DNA from: LMUY01 sp965199105
GTDB lineage: Bacteria > Pseudomonadota > Alphaproteobacteria > Acetobacterales > Acetobacteraceae
Length of the DNA stretch: 64,000 nucleotides
Assembly (NCBI GenBank): GCA_965199105.1
Contig: CBDAQO010000002.1
Location: 2,852,001 to 2,916,000, forward strand
Direction of reading: 5' to 3'
Below the pieces are notes generated by a model. It saw nothing but the letters and a program-made list of their open reading frames with translations, ran no database searches and was not told the origin of the DNA. Shown here piece by piece: positions 14,922 to 24,146 of this stretch (positions are counted from its first letter, which is position 1; every line of letters starts with the position of its first letter). A program made the position numbers and the translations under genes.

Positions 14922-15788
14922 CTAAGCTCGTCCCGCAACCCGCACCTGCTGGCGCTCCGCGACCGCCTTCACCGCCAGCGTTACCACGGCAATGCCCGCC
15001 AGCAGCGACGCCAGGGCGAAGGCGGCGGGCAGGTCGTACTCGTTGTAGAGCAATTCCACCTGCAACGGGATCGTCATCGTGAGGCCGGAAATGTGGCCCG
15101 ACACCACCGAAACCGCGCCGAACTCCCCCATCGCGCGCGCATTGCACAGCAGCACGCCGTTCAGCAGCCCCCAGCGCAGCCGGGGCAGGGTAATGCGGCG
15201 GAAAATCTGCCAGCCGGAGGCACCGAGGGTGAGCGCGGCCAGTTCCGGCTCGGTGCCCTGGGCTTCCATGAGGGGGACGACCTGGCGGGCGACGTAGGGG
15301 ATCGTGACCAGCGTGGTCGCCAGCACGATGCCAGGCGTGGCGAAGATTACGGTAGTGCCGTGCGCCACCAGCCAGGCGCCAAACCAGCCCTGCAGGCCAA
15401 ACACCAGCACCCACACCAAGCCGGACACCACGGGCGAGACCGTGATCGGCAGCGTCATCAATGCGGCCAGCACGGCGCGCCCGGGGAAGCGGTAGCGCGT
15501 GGTGCACCAGGCGGCGGCCAGGCCGAACACGGTGTTGAACGGCACCACCACGGCGGCCACCAGCAGCGTCAGCCGGATGGCGCTGCCGGAGTCGGAGGTG
15601 CTGACGGCCGCCGCATAGCCGGCCCACCCGCCCGGCAGCGCCTCGGCCAGCACCACCACCAGCGGCGTGATCAGCAGCAGCACAACAGCGGCCGCCGACG
15701 CTGCGATCAGCGCGCCACGCAGCCAAGCGCCTTCGCCGATGCCGATTCTGGCGGGGCGAGTGCTCGCGGGCGGGGCGCTAGCGGGCAA
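14922..15788 (-). CDS. cysW: Sulfate ABC transporter permease CysW
   Basis: A 288-residue inner-membrane permease with about six helices and the EAA-loop segment AALTLGASGWQIFRRITLP, as in CysW. CNARAMGEFGAVSVVSGHISG is characteristic of sulfate/thiosulfate permeases. The best start is a TTG at 15788, overlapping the end of cysT by 11 bases. Order is binding protein, CysT, CysW, but no cysA follows. Confidence 0.9.
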   Translation of the reverse strand: MPASAPPASTRPARIGIGEGAWLRGALIAASAAAVVLLLITPLVVVLAEALPGGWAGYAAAVSTSDSGSAIRLTLLVAAVVVPFNTVFGLAAAWCTTRYRFPGRAVLAALMTLPITVSPVVSGLVWVLVFGLQGWFGAWLVAHGTTVIFATPGIVLATTLVTIPYVARQVVPLMEAQGTEPELAALTLGASGWQIFRRITLPRLRWGLLNGVLLCNARAMGEFGAVSVVSGHISGLTMTIPLQVELLYNEYDLPAAFALASLLAGIAVVTLAVKAVAERQQVRVAGRA

Positions 15789-16641
15789 GCAGCCGCGTCC
15801 ACCAGCGCGTGGCGCGGTGCTGCAGCGCGGCGAACGCCAGCAGCGCCAGCAGCGACGTGGCCAGCATCGCCACGCTCAGTGCGGCGGCCTGCCCGTCTTG
15901 GAATTGCTGCAGCCGCGCCACGATCAGCAGCGGCATGATCTCCGACACGCCGGGCCGGTTGCCGGCCAGGAAGATCACCGAGCCGTATTCGCCGACCGCG
16001 CGGGCGAACGCCAACGCCACCCCGGTGACCAGTGCCGGCAGCACCGGCGGCAGGATCACGCGCAGGAACACCTGCGCTGGCCCGGCGCCGAGCGTCATCG
16101 CCGCCTCCTCCACCCGGTGGTCCAGCGCCATGATCACCGGTTGCAGCGTGCGCACGATGAAGGGCAGGCCGACGAAGGCCAGCGCCACGCCGATGCCGAG
16201 CGGGGTGAAGGCGACGTGCACGTGGAAGGCGGCGAGCGGCGCGCCGAACCAGCCGTCGTCGACGTAGAGCGTGGCCAGCGCGATGCCGGCCACCGAGGTG
16301 GGCAACGCGAGCGGCAGGTCCACCACCGCGTCCAGCAGGGGGCGGCCGGGGAAGCGGTAGCGCACCAGCGTCCAGGCCAGCAGCAGGCCGACCGGCGCCA
16401 TGGCCAGCGCCGCCACCAGCGCGGTGACGAAGCTCACCCGCAACGCCGCCACCGAGCGGGGTTCGGCGATGACGGCGCAGAACCCGGCCAGGCCCAGCCC
16501 GGCGGCGCGCACCACCAGCGCCGTGAACGGCAGCAGCACCACCAGCGACAGCACCGCCGAGGTGATGCCGAGCGTGACGCCGAAGCCAGGCAGCACCCCG
16601 CGCGCGACCCGGCGCCGCCACGCGTCCACGGCCGCGCTCAC
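15778..16641 (-). CDS. cysT: Sulfate ABC transporter permease CysT
   Basis: A 287-residue multi-spanning permease, partner of CysW in sulfate/thiosulfate import. The start is a GTG at 16641, four bases after the binding-protein stop. The EAA loop is AAMTLGAGPAQVFLRVILPP; FARAVGEYGSVIFLAGNRPG is typical for CysT/CysU. It is tightly packed in one operon with the binding protein and CysW. Confidence 0.9.
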   Translation of the reverse strand: MSAAVDAWRRRVARGVLPGFGVTLGITSAVLSLVVLLPFTALVVRAAGLGLAGFCAVIAEPRSVAALRVSFVTALVAALAMAPVGLLLAWTLVRYRFPGRPLLDAVVDLPLALPTSVAGIALATLYVDDGWFGAPLAAFHVHVAFTPLGIGVALAFVGLPFIVRTLQPVIMALDHRVEEAAMTLGAGPAQVFLRVILPPVLPALVTGVALAFARAVGEYGSVIFLAGNRPGVSEIMPLLIVARLQQFQDGQAAALSVAMLATSLLALLAFAALQHRATRWWTRLLAR

Positions 16642-16645
16642 GGCG

Positions 16646-17644
16646 TCATTTCAGCGGCTGGTAGATCTGGTCGAACACGCCGCCCTCGGCGAAATGCTCG
16701 GCGTTCAGCTTCTCCCAGCCGCCGAGCTCCTGCACGGTGAAGGTCGGCACCGGCGCGAACTGGTCGGCGTGGCGCGCCAGCACCGCCGGGTCGATCGGGC
16801 GGTAAAAGTGGCGGGCGATGATCTCCTGCCCGGCTGGGGTGTAGAGGTCGCGCAGGTAGGCTTCCGACTGCATCCCGGTGTGGTGCTTGCGGGCCATCGC
16901 ATCCACCACCGCCACCACCGGCTCGGCCTCGATGGAGACGGACGGCACGACGATCTCGATCTGGCCCGGCGCGAGCGACCGCACGGCGAGGTTGGCGTCA
17001 TCCTCCCATGCCAGCAGCACGTCGCCGATGTGGCGGCGGGCGAAGGTGATGGTGGCGCCGCGCGCGCCGCTGTCCAGCACGGGGGCGTTGGCGAACAGTT
17101 GGCGCATGAACTCCTCGGCGCTGGCCTCGGTGGCGCCGGGTTGGCGCAGCGCGTAGCCCCAGGCGGCCAGGTAGTTCCAGCGCGCCCCGCCCGAGGTCTT
17201 GGGATTGGGCGTCACTACCGCGACGCCGGGCCGCACCAGGTCGGACCAATCGTGGATGCCCTTTGGGTTGCCCTTGCGCACCACGAACAGGATGGTGGAG
17301 GTGTAGGGCACGTTGCCGTTGGGCAGCCGGCCGCGCCAATCCGCCGGCAGCAGCTGTGACATGCGCGCGATGGCGTCGATATCGGGCTGCAATCCGAGCG
17401 TCACGACGTCCGCCTCCAGCCCTTCGATCACGGCGCGCGCTTGCGAGGCGGAGCCGCCGTGGGAGGTGCGGATGGCGATGCTCTGCCCGGTACGCGCCTT
17501 CCAGTCGGCGATGAAGAAGCGGTTGAAATCGGCATAGAGTTCGTGGGTGGCATCGTAGGACACGTTGAGCAAGGCGGGCTCGGCGCGGGCCAAACGCGGG
17601 CCGAACATCACCGCGAGGGCAACCAGCAGGCGCAGCGTGGGCAT
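16646..17644 (-). CDS. Sulfate-binding periplasmic protein (Sbp/CysP type)
   Basis: A 332-residue binding protein with signal peptide (residues ~1-21, ending ARA). LLNVSYDATHELYADFN and RTSHGGSASQARAVIEGLEADVV are sulfate-binder signatures, as is NPKTSGGARWNYLAAWGYAL. It delivers sulfate or thiosulfate to the CysT/CysW permease encoded immediately downstream. The start at ATG 17644 has GAGGAG seven bases upstream. Confidence 0.92.
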   Translation of the reverse strand: MPTLRLLVALAVMFGPRLARAEPALLNVSYDATHELYADFNRFFIADWKARTGQSIAIRTSHGGSASQARAVIEGLEADVVTLGLQPDIDAIARMSQLLPADWRGRLPNGNVPYTSTILFVVRKGNPKGIHDWSDLVRPGVAVVTPNPKTSGGARWNYLAAWGYALRQPGATEASAEEFMRQLFANAPVLDSGARGATITFARRHIGDVLLAWEDDANLAVRSLAPGQIEIVVPSVSIEAEPVVAVVDAMARKHHTGMQSEAYLRDLYTPAGQEIIARHFYRPIDPAVLARHADQFAPVPTFTVQELGGWEKLNAEHFAEGGVFDQIYQPLK

Positions 17645-17732
17645 CCAAGGGCTCCTCGCGCCGACGCTCTGTATACGCCGGCACCGGCCACTCCGCCATG
17701 GCGGCAGGGTGGCTGTCCACCCCGAACCACGC

Positions 17733-18971
17733 CTACCCGGGTTGGGCGCCGCCCACGACGACGAACTGCTTGTCCTGCGAGAGCTTCGCCATCACGTCGC
17801 CGCCCAGGTGCAGATGCGCCTGCACCAGTTGCGGCGGGACCAGCGCCAGCCACTGCTTGAGCGACACGTCGGAATAGTGGCTGGTGGCGAACATCTCCAG
17901 GTAGCGCACTGGCGTGGTGCCCGTGTTCTCGATGTAGTGGCCCATCGACCGCGGCACGTAGCCGACGTCGCCGGCCTGGTAGTCGAACGTGCGCGAGTTG
18001 CGGCCGGCGCCGAACACCGTCATGCGCGCGGTACCCGAGATGTAATACTGCCATTCGTCCGCCGCCGGATGCCAATGCAGCTCGCGCATCCCGCCCGGCT
18101 CGATCTCGACATAGGCCGCCGCGATGCTCTGCGAGGCTTTGAAGGTGGCGCTGTCGACGATGCGCACCGTGCCGCCGGGGCATTGGATGGGCGGCAGGTC
18201 CATCATGCGGAACACGAACGGGTTGGGCACCGTGCCGTTTTTGTCGCGCACCGTCTCAACCTGCAGCGAGGGCGGCACGGGCTGGGGGAAGATGTAGAGT
18301 TCCTCCTTCGGCAGGGCGTCGAAGTCGCTCTGTTGCGCGGAGAAGTTCTTCGCCAGCACCTCCCTGGGCACGTGGGCGAGCCACTGGCTGATCAGGAAGG
18401 TGTTGTTCTCGTCGAAGGCGCCGTCATTGAACACCAGCAGGAACTCGCAGCCCTGGTCGAGCGCCTGGATCGAGTGCGGCAGCCCGGACGGGAAGTACCA
18501 CAGGTCGCCCTGGTTCACGTCGGCGATGAAGTTGCGGCCGTCCTCGTCGATGCACGTGATGCGCGCGTCGCCGCTCAGCATCAGCGACCATTCGTCGGCC
18601 TTGTGCCAGTGCAGTTCGCGGACAGCGCCGGGATTGAGCCGCATGTCCACACCCGCCATCGCGATGGAGACGGGCAATTCGCGCACCGTGGTCTGCCGCG
18701 CCCAACCGCCATCGAGCAGCCGGTTGTGGCTCAGCGCGAACGGCCATTTAAGGTTGGGGATGTCGCCGACGTCGGTGGCGAGGGAGGCGAAGGCGTCCGG
18801 GTTCTCGGCGTCGATCGCCGGGTTGGCTGGCCCGGGGTCGGTGCCGCCGCGACTGCCGCGGATGGGCTGCGGCGCGGCTTGCGGACTGCCGGCGGCGAGC
18901 GCCTGACCCGCGGCCATCGCGCTGCCGGCTGCGGCGGCGGCAATCATCGCCCGGCGGCTGACTGGTTCCAT
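17733..18971 (-). CDS. oxdC: Oxalate decarboxylase, exported bicupin
   Basis: A 412-residue double-cupin enzyme that converts oxalate to formate and CO2 using Mn. Both metal sites are present: ELHWHKADEWSLML (first cupin, near residue 120) and ELHWHPAADEWQYYI (second, near residue 300). The lid that carries the proton donor reads DENNTF where Bacillus OxdC has SENSTF; the key Glu is kept, arguing for decarboxylase rather than oxidase chemistry. The N-terminus (SRRAMIAAAAAGSAMA) is a Tat-like signal, so the protein is probably exported folded. GGGAGC-type ribosome site precedes ATG 18971. It is a single-gene unit. Confidence 0.9.
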   Translation of the reverse strand: MEPVSRRAMIAAAAAGSAMAAGQALAAGSPQAAPQPIRGSRGGTDPGPANPAIDAENPDAFASLATDVGDIPNLKWPFALSHNRLLDGGWARQTTVRELPVSIAMAGVDMRLNPGAVRELHWHKADEWSLMLSGDARITCIDEDGRNFIADVNQGDLWYFPSGLPHSIQALDQGCEFLLVFNDGAFDENNTFLISQWLAHVPREVLAKNFSAQQSDFDALPKEELYIFPQPVPPSLQVETVRDKNGTVPNPFVFRMMDLPPIQCPGGTVRIVDSATFKASQSIAAAYVEIEPGGMRELHWHPAADEWQYYISGTARMTVFGAGRNSRTFDYQAGDVGYVPRSMGHYIENTGTTPVRYLEMFATSHYSDVSLKQWLALVPPQLVQAHLHLGGDVMAKLSQDKQFVVVGGAQPG

Positions 18972-19058
18972 GGAGGCGCTCCCTGTTGCGCAGGGTCAAC
19001 GCCGCTGCCGGGGAAAGGCGGCTGCACATCTTATTGACCCGGCGCCGGTCGCTCCAGG

Positions 19059-19148
19059 TGGCGGACAGGGTGGGATTCGAACCCACGGTACGCGTTAACG
19101 CACACACGCTTTCCAAGCGTGCGCCTTAAGCCGCTCGGCCACCTGTCC
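19059..19148 (-). tRNA. tRNA-Ser (anticodon GGA)
   Basis: Reads 5'-GGACAGGTGGCCGAGCGG... on the minus strand. The acceptor arm GGACAGG pairs with CCTGTCC; the anticodon loop CTTGGAAAG gives anticodon GGA, and a long variable arm typical of serine tRNA precedes the T arm GGGTTCGAATCCC. CCA is encoded (TGG at 19059-19061 on the plus strand). Confidence 0.96.
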
Positions 19149-19177
19149 TCAACGTCGTGATCATAGCGGCGCTGCGG

Positions 19178-20983
19178 CTAGGCGTCCATCTTCAAGGCTG
19201 CCAGGAAGGCGCTTTGCGGGATTTCCACCTTGCCGAATTGGCGCATCCGCTTCTTGCCCTCCTTCTGCTTTTCCAACAGCTTACGCTTGCGGCTGATGTC
19301 GCCGCCGTAGCATTTCGCGGTCACGTCCTTGCTCAAGGCGCCGATCGTCTCGCGGGCGATGACCCGGCCGCCGATCGCGGCCTGGATGGCGATCTTGAAC
19401 AATTGGCGGGGAATGAGGTCCTTCAGCTTGGCGCAGATCGAGCGGCCACGCTGCTCGGCGGCAGCGCGGTGGGCGATGAAGCTCAGCGCGTCCACCGGGT
19501 CCTGGTTGACCAGGATGGAGATGCGCACCAGGTCGCTCTCGGCGTAGTCCTCCATCGCGTAGTCGAAGCTGGCATAGCCGCGGCTGATCGACTTCAGGCG
19601 GTCGTAGAAGTCAAACACCACCTCGTTCAGCGGCAGGCGATAGACCGCCATGGCGCGGTTGCCGACATAGGTCAGGTCCTGCTGCTGGCCGCGGCGTTCG
19701 TTGCACAGCGTAAGCACGGGGCCGAGATAGTCGTCGGGCACCATGATGGTGGCGCGGATCCAGGGCTCCTCGATGTGGTCGATGAAGGTCGGGTCCGGCA
19801 TGTCGGCCGGGTTGTGCAGCGGCAGCATGCTGCCGTCGTTGCGATGGATGTGGTAGACCACGGACGGCGCAGTGGCGATCAGGTCGAGGTTGAACTCGCG
19901 CGTCAGGCGTTCCTGAATGATCTCGAGGTGGAGCAGGCCGAGGAAGCCGCAGCGGTAGCCGAAGCCGAGTGCGGCCGAGGTCTCCGCCTCGTAGTGGAAG
20001 CTGGCGTCGTTCAGCCGCAGCTTGCCCAGGCTGTCGCGCAGCTTCTCGAAATCGTCCGCGTCGACCGGGAAAAGGCCGCACCACACCACCGGGATGGAGG
20101 GCTTGAAGCCCGGCAGCGCGACCTCGGCCGGGTGGCGGTCGTCGGTGATGGTGTCACCGACGTTGCAATCCGCCACGGTTTTGATCGCGGCCGTGATGTA
20201 GCCCATCTCGCCGGGTCCGAGGTCGTCGGTGGGGATCATCTTGGGGGTGAACACGCCCACCTGCTCCACGGCGTGGCTGGCGCCGTTGGACATCATGCGG
20301 ATCTTCATGCCGCGCTTGAGCCGCCCATCGCGCACCCGCACCAGGATGACGACGCCGAGATACTGGTCGTACCAGCTATCCACCAACAGCGCGGTCAGCG
20401 GCGCGGCGGCGTTTCCCTTGGGCGGGGGCAGGCGGGTCACCAGCGCTTCGAGCACGCCTTCGATGTTGAGGCCGGTCTTGGCGCTGATCATCACCGCGTC
20501 GTCGGCGGGCAGGCCGATCACGTCCTCGATCTGCTGCTTTACCCGGTCCGGCTCGGCCGCTGGCAGGTCGATCTTGTTCAGCACGGGGACGATCTCGTGG
20601 TTGGCGTCCATGGCCTGGTAGACGTTGGCCAGCGTCTGCGCCTCGACGCCCTGCGAGGCGTCCACCACCAGCAGGCTGCCCTCGCAGGCGGCCAGTGAGC
20701 GGCTGACCTCGTAGGCAAAGTCCACGTGGCCCGGCGTGTCCATCAGGTTGAGCTCGTAGGTCAGCCCGTCCTTGGCCTTGTAGGCCAGTCGCACGGTCTG
20801 CGCCTTGATGGTGATCCCGCGTTCCTTTTCGAGATCCATGTTGTCGAGCACTTGCGCCGTCATCTCCCGGTCGGTCAGCCCGCCGCAAGCCTGGATCAGC
20901 CGGTCGGCCAGGGTGGATTTCCCGTGGTCGATATGCGCGATGATCGAGAAGTTGCGGATACGGTCGAGCGGGGTGTCGGTCAT
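19178..20983 (-). CDS. lepA: Elongation factor 4 (back-translocating GTPase LepA)
   Basis: A 601-residue translational GTPase that rescues stalled ribosomes. G1 is AHIDHGKSTLADR, G3 is DTPGHVDF, G4 is NKIDLP. The LepA-specific C-terminal domain ends GGDISRKRKLLEKQKEGKKR, which contacts the tRNA. Length is normal. It lies 29 bases past the tRNA-Ser gene on the same strand. Confidence 0.98.
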   Translation of the reverse strand: MTDTPLDRIRNFSIIAHIDHGKSTLADRLIQACGGLTDREMTAQVLDNMDLEKERGITIKAQTVRLAYKAKDGLTYELNLMDTPGHVDFAYEVSRSLAACEGSLLVVDASQGVEAQTLANVYQAMDANHEIVPVLNKIDLPAAEPDRVKQQIEDVIGLPADDAVMISAKTGLNIEGVLEALVTRLPPPKGNAAAPLTALLVDSWYDQYLGVVILVRVRDGRLKRGMKIRMMSNGASHAVEQVGVFTPKMIPTDDLGPGEMGYITAAIKTVADCNVGDTITDDRHPAEVALPGFKPSIPVVWCGLFPVDADDFEKLRDSLGKLRLNDASFHYEAETSAALGFGYRCGFLGLLHLEIIQERLTREFNLDLIATAPSVVYHIHRNDGSMLPLHNPADMPDPTFIDHIEEPWIRATIMVPDDYLGPVLTLCNERRGQQQDLTYVGNRAMAVYRLPLNEVVFDFYDRLKSISRGYASFDYAMEDYAESDLVRISILVNQDPVDALSFIAHRAAAEQRGRSICAKLKDLIPRQLFKIAIQAAIGGRVIARETIGALSKDVTAKCYGGDISRKRKLLEKQKEGKKRMRQFGKVEIPQSAFLAALKMDA

Positions 20984-21128
20984 GCTTAGATCATAGTGTG
21001 AAGCGGCAGGATTGTCAGCGGCGAGCGCGGGCAGGCAGCGCCGGCAGTCCAGTGGCGCGGAAGGTCGGGAAACAGGCCTGAGCTCGGGTGGCCAGACCCC
21101 AGGCGCCCTTCAAAGCGTGTCGCCGGCC

Positions 21129-22862
21129 CTAGCCGATCAGGAGCACGAACGAGGTTCCGGAGCACGCGACTTGGACGGTGCCGTCTTGGTAGTTCAGGTT
21201 GTCTGCGCCCTGGCCGCCCATGTCGTTCCAGTAGAAGGTGAACACGTTGTTGCCGTACGCCTGACAGCTCAGGGCTGCGTATTGATGTCCTGGCGTATCG
21301 GCGGGGGTGAAGAATTCACCCACATACCCCGTGGAAGAGGCCTGGATGAAGGGTGACCCGACCGCTTGTTCCAGAATGAACAAGCTGCCATTCGTGGCTC
21401 CTGACGTGGGAAATGTCGTCATACCGTAAGTGTCGGCCGCGGAATTTCCTGCCTCGCACACCGTCGCAAGGGGAGACGGATTGGTTGGCGCGGTGGCGTA
21501 TTGACCAACAGTCGGAATTCTAAGGTTGTAAGCACCGCCCGTCGGACTGGTCAGCGGGTGAAGTTGCGACAGGATTTCACCTTCGGTCGGCGCCACGGGA
21601 GCCGGGTTGGCTAAATACGACGAATAGAACCAATGGGTTACTTTGGGATAGTCGATCTCATTTGCATTCGGTTGAGTAATCGAGAATGTATTGCTGGGAT
21701 CGTCGAACTCGGCGGCATAGGTGTTGTAGACCGCCCCGCCTGGCAGCCAGCATCCGTTCGAATTCTGCTTGCCGAAGCCATAGTCCTCCCCCGCACCGGC
21801 CCCGGCGATGCTCTCGAACGCGACACCGATTGGCGTCGTGGCCGTGATCACACTCGGTGGTGCCTGCGGGTTCTGGATCACGCCGTTGATGATCTCCGGG
21901 TAGGTTCCGGTCCCGTTCGGATAGCAGGGCGCCGAAACGGTGCATTGGCCGAAGAAGTAGGTGGTCGCCAGCATGGTGAAGTTGCCGCAGACGAATTGCA
22001 GCGGGTTGTCAGTGCAGCCGGTCGGTTGCGGGGAGAGCAAGCAGCTCGGCTCGGCGTTGCCGGCGCAGTTCGCCCCCGCTGCCGTTCCCACCGTGCCGCA
22101 CGCCGTGGCGCTGGTGCAGCCACCGGCGCTGGCGTCCGCCGGGTACCAGCCGGAGGGCAGGCCCGGGATGGCGCCGGCGTTGGTGGTGAAATCCGGATTG
22201 CCGTTGGCATCCAGCAGCAGCGGGTAAACCCAGATGCTGTTGTTGTTCCAGGGGGAGCCATACACCTGGGCCGACATTGCCGTGCCGATATTGACAAACG
22301 GGTTGGCGGCGATGGCCGTGACGGTGAGGGTCTTACTGGCGCCGAAGATCACCGGCAGGGTGGTTGGCAGCGTCAGGCTGGCCGACACCGTCACGATAAA
22401 GCCGCAGGTGACGCCGGAGACCACCGGGGTGGTGGCGCTGCAGCCTGATTTTACCACGCCCGGGGTGCCGGCGACGAAGCCGCCGATTTGGGTGGTCACG
22501 GTAGGGCCGCCGGTCGAGGTGCTGCAGGCCTGTGTGCCAGCGCCGACCAGGGTTGTTCCGGCGGGCAGCTTCACGGTGGCCTGGCAAAAGGTCGACTCGG
22601 CCGACACGATCGCCTTGGTTTGCGCCGCCTGCGCGTTCACCGAGTAGGCCGCCGCACCGGAAATGGCCGCGTTGTCCACCGCGCGCTGCAACGCCGTGCG
22701 GCTGTCTGCCATGCGCGAGAAGTCGATGCCGACCGAAACCGCGATCAGCAGCGGCATCAAGCACACCGCAAACACGATCGACACCGCGCCCCGAAGATCC
22801 CATCGCAGACGTTGCCGACCTTGCGGGAGTACAGCCTTGGGATTGCTGGTGCGGTGCTTCAA
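21129..22862 (-). CDS. TadG-like pilus assembly protein
   Basis: A 577-residue protein with an N-terminal TadE/TadG anchor: DLRGAVSIVFAVCLMPLLIA then VGIDFSRMADSRTALQRAVD, the classic helix and hinge of Flp-pilus-associated proteins. The long extracytoplasmic part is rich in Asn, Thr, Ser and Gly with many Cys (e.g. GCTSATACGT), suggesting disulfides. No MIDAS DxSxS motif of the von Willebrand type was seen. It ends a three-gene operon after two TadE-like genes. No tadA/B/C, rcpA or prepilin gene is nearby, so the rest of the secretion machine must be elsewhere. Confidence 0.75.
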   Translation of the reverse strand: MKHRTSNPKAVLPQGRQRLRWDLRGAVSIVFAVCLMPLLIAVSVGIDFSRMADSRTALQRAVDNAAISGAAAYSVNAQAAQTKAIVSAESTFCQATVKLPAGTTLVGAGTQACSTSTGGPTVTTQIGGFVAGTPGVVKSGCSATTPVVSGVTCGFIVTVSASLTLPTTLPVIFGASKTLTVTAIAANPFVNIGTAMSAQVYGSPWNNNSIWVYPLLLDANGNPDFTTNAGAIPGLPSGWYPADASAGGCTSATACGTVGTAAGANCAGNAEPSCLLSPQPTGCTDNPLQFVCGNFTMLATTYFFGQCTVSAPCYPNGTGTYPEIINGVIQNPQAPPSVITATTPIGVAFESIAGAGAGEDYGFGKQNSNGCWLPGGAVYNTYAAEFDDPSNTFSITQPNANEIDYPKVTHWFYSSYLANPAPVAPTEGEILSQLHPLTSPTGGAYNLRIPTVGQYATAPTNPSPLATVCEAGNSAADTYGMTTFPTSGATNGSLFILEQAVGSPFIQASSTGYVGEFFTPADTPGHQYAALSCQAYGNNVFTFYWNDMGGQGADNLNYQDGTVQVACSGTSFVLLIG

Positions 22863-22869
22863 AGCGCCC

Positions 22870-23544
22870 TCAATAGACTACAGAACAGGGTGAGGCGGGG
22901 GTGCCGGTGCCATAGCTGCACGGAATGGTGGCGTTGGACCGCGGCCGTGCGGTGGCCAATGCGGTGAAGGTGATGCTTGGCGCCTGCAGGAACGGGATGA
23001 TATTGCTGTAGACGTAGGTGACTTGCGTTGAGATTGCCGAGTAGCCCTTCACCACCGTCCCGCCGGACGCAGACGGCGTACCGTCCAGCGTGAACAGCGA
23101 GCGCGGCGTGTCGGCGGCGGCGGTGAGTGCCGTGATCAGCGACGCCGAGCCGGTGACCTGGGTGGGGCAGGCCTTGTCGGTCGCCCAATCGGCTGTGATG
23201 ACGAGGTTGGGCGTTACCGTGATCGACGCGATGGCAGCCGACATCTTGCCGCTGCCATACGGCAGCAGATTGTAGGCGGCGGCGGTGCACATGTCGGTCA
23301 ACGAGCCGCCGGTGCCGCCGGAAGCGGCTTCCGTCACGGTCGAGGCGCCGGCGACCATCTCGACCAACTGGTCCGCCGCCATGTTCACCTTGAGCTGGAT
23401 GCGCAGCAGGTTCACCAGCTCGATGGTGCCGACCAGCAGGATAACCATCACCGGGGCGATCAGGGCGAACTCGACCGCCGCGACCGCACGGCGATCCATC
23501 TGCAGCCGGCGCACACAGCCTGCCAAGCTCCAATGGCCGGTCAA
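22870..23544 (-). CDS. TadE-like minor pilin
   Basis: A 224-residue protein with a TadE anchor at residues ~18-45 (RRAVAAVEFALIAPVMVILL) followed by a polar extracytoplasmic domain. Start ATG 23544 overlaps the stop of the preceding TadE gene (ATGA); a second Met just before RRAV is also possible. TadE-like proteins are processed by a prepilin peptidase and help assemble or sort Flp/Tad pili. Seven bases separate it from the TadG-like gene. Confidence 0.75.
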   Translation of the reverse strand: MTGHWSLAGCVRRLQMDRRAVAAVEFALIAPVMVILLVGTIELVNLLRIQLKVNMAADQLVEMVAGASTVTEAASGGTGGSLTDMCTAAAYNLLPYGSGKMSAAIASITVTPNLVITADWATDKACPTQVTGSASLITALTAAADTPRSLFTLDGTPSASGGTVVKGYSAISTQVTYVYSNIIPFLQAPSITFTALATARPRSNATIPCSYGTGTPASPCSVVY

Positions 23545-24068
23545 CTGTGCGGCTCCGCGCGGATGGTGGCGATGGCCATGATCGAGTTCGTGCCGGTCAG
23601 GGTCACCACGCCGCCGATCAGCGGGATCAGCACCGGAAGCGGGTAGGCCACTTGCACCAGCACGTTGTTGTTGGCGCTGCAGGGCTGGAACACGTTGGCC
23701 AATTGCCCGCTGGCCGGCATGGCGAGCGGGACGAGGCTGGCGAAGGTCTTGGTCGAGGCGTTGCTCTGGACGTTATAGGTCAGGTTTGCGGTGCAACTGG
23801 TGGTGACGGCGAGCTCGTTGCACACCGCGGTGGCGAAGTTCGCGCCGTTCTGGCTGGCCGCGGCGCCGATCTGGATTTGGCGGGCGGCGTCCGCCACCGC
23901 CTCGTCCAGGTCGAGCTGGTAGAACCCGTCAATCCCAACGGCGAAGATGGCGGCCAGAAAGGTGAGGAACACGGGCGCCACGAGCGCGAACTCGAGCGCC
24001 ACGACGCCGCGGCGGCCAAGCCCGGCCCCGCGCCGCCGCCGCGTTTGCCAGAACTCGCAGTACTTCAC
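23541..24068 (-). CDS. TadE-like minor pilin
   Basis: A 175-residue protein with the TadE pattern RRGVVALEFALVAPVFLTFL near residues 19-38, then DEAVADAARQIQIGAAASQ, the usual amphipathic segment, and a small Cys-containing domain. It is first in the operon and coupled by ATGA to the next TadE-like gene. Probable inner-membrane/periplasmic component of a Tad pilus. Confidence 0.75.
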   Translation of the reverse strand: MKYCEFWQTRRRRGAGLGRRGVVALEFALVAPVFLTFLAAIFAVGIDGFYQLDLDEAVADAARQIQIGAAASQNGANFATAVCNELAVTTSCTANLTYNVQSNASTKTFASLVPLAMPASGQLANVFQPCSANNNVLVQVAYPLPVLIPLIGGVVTLTGTNSIMAIATIRAEPHS

Positions 24069-24146
24069 TTGATCGCTGCCGATTGTTTCGCCACGTGGCT
24101 AGAGTGCCAGGGGAAACCTACTCAATCGTTAAGGGACGCCGACAGG

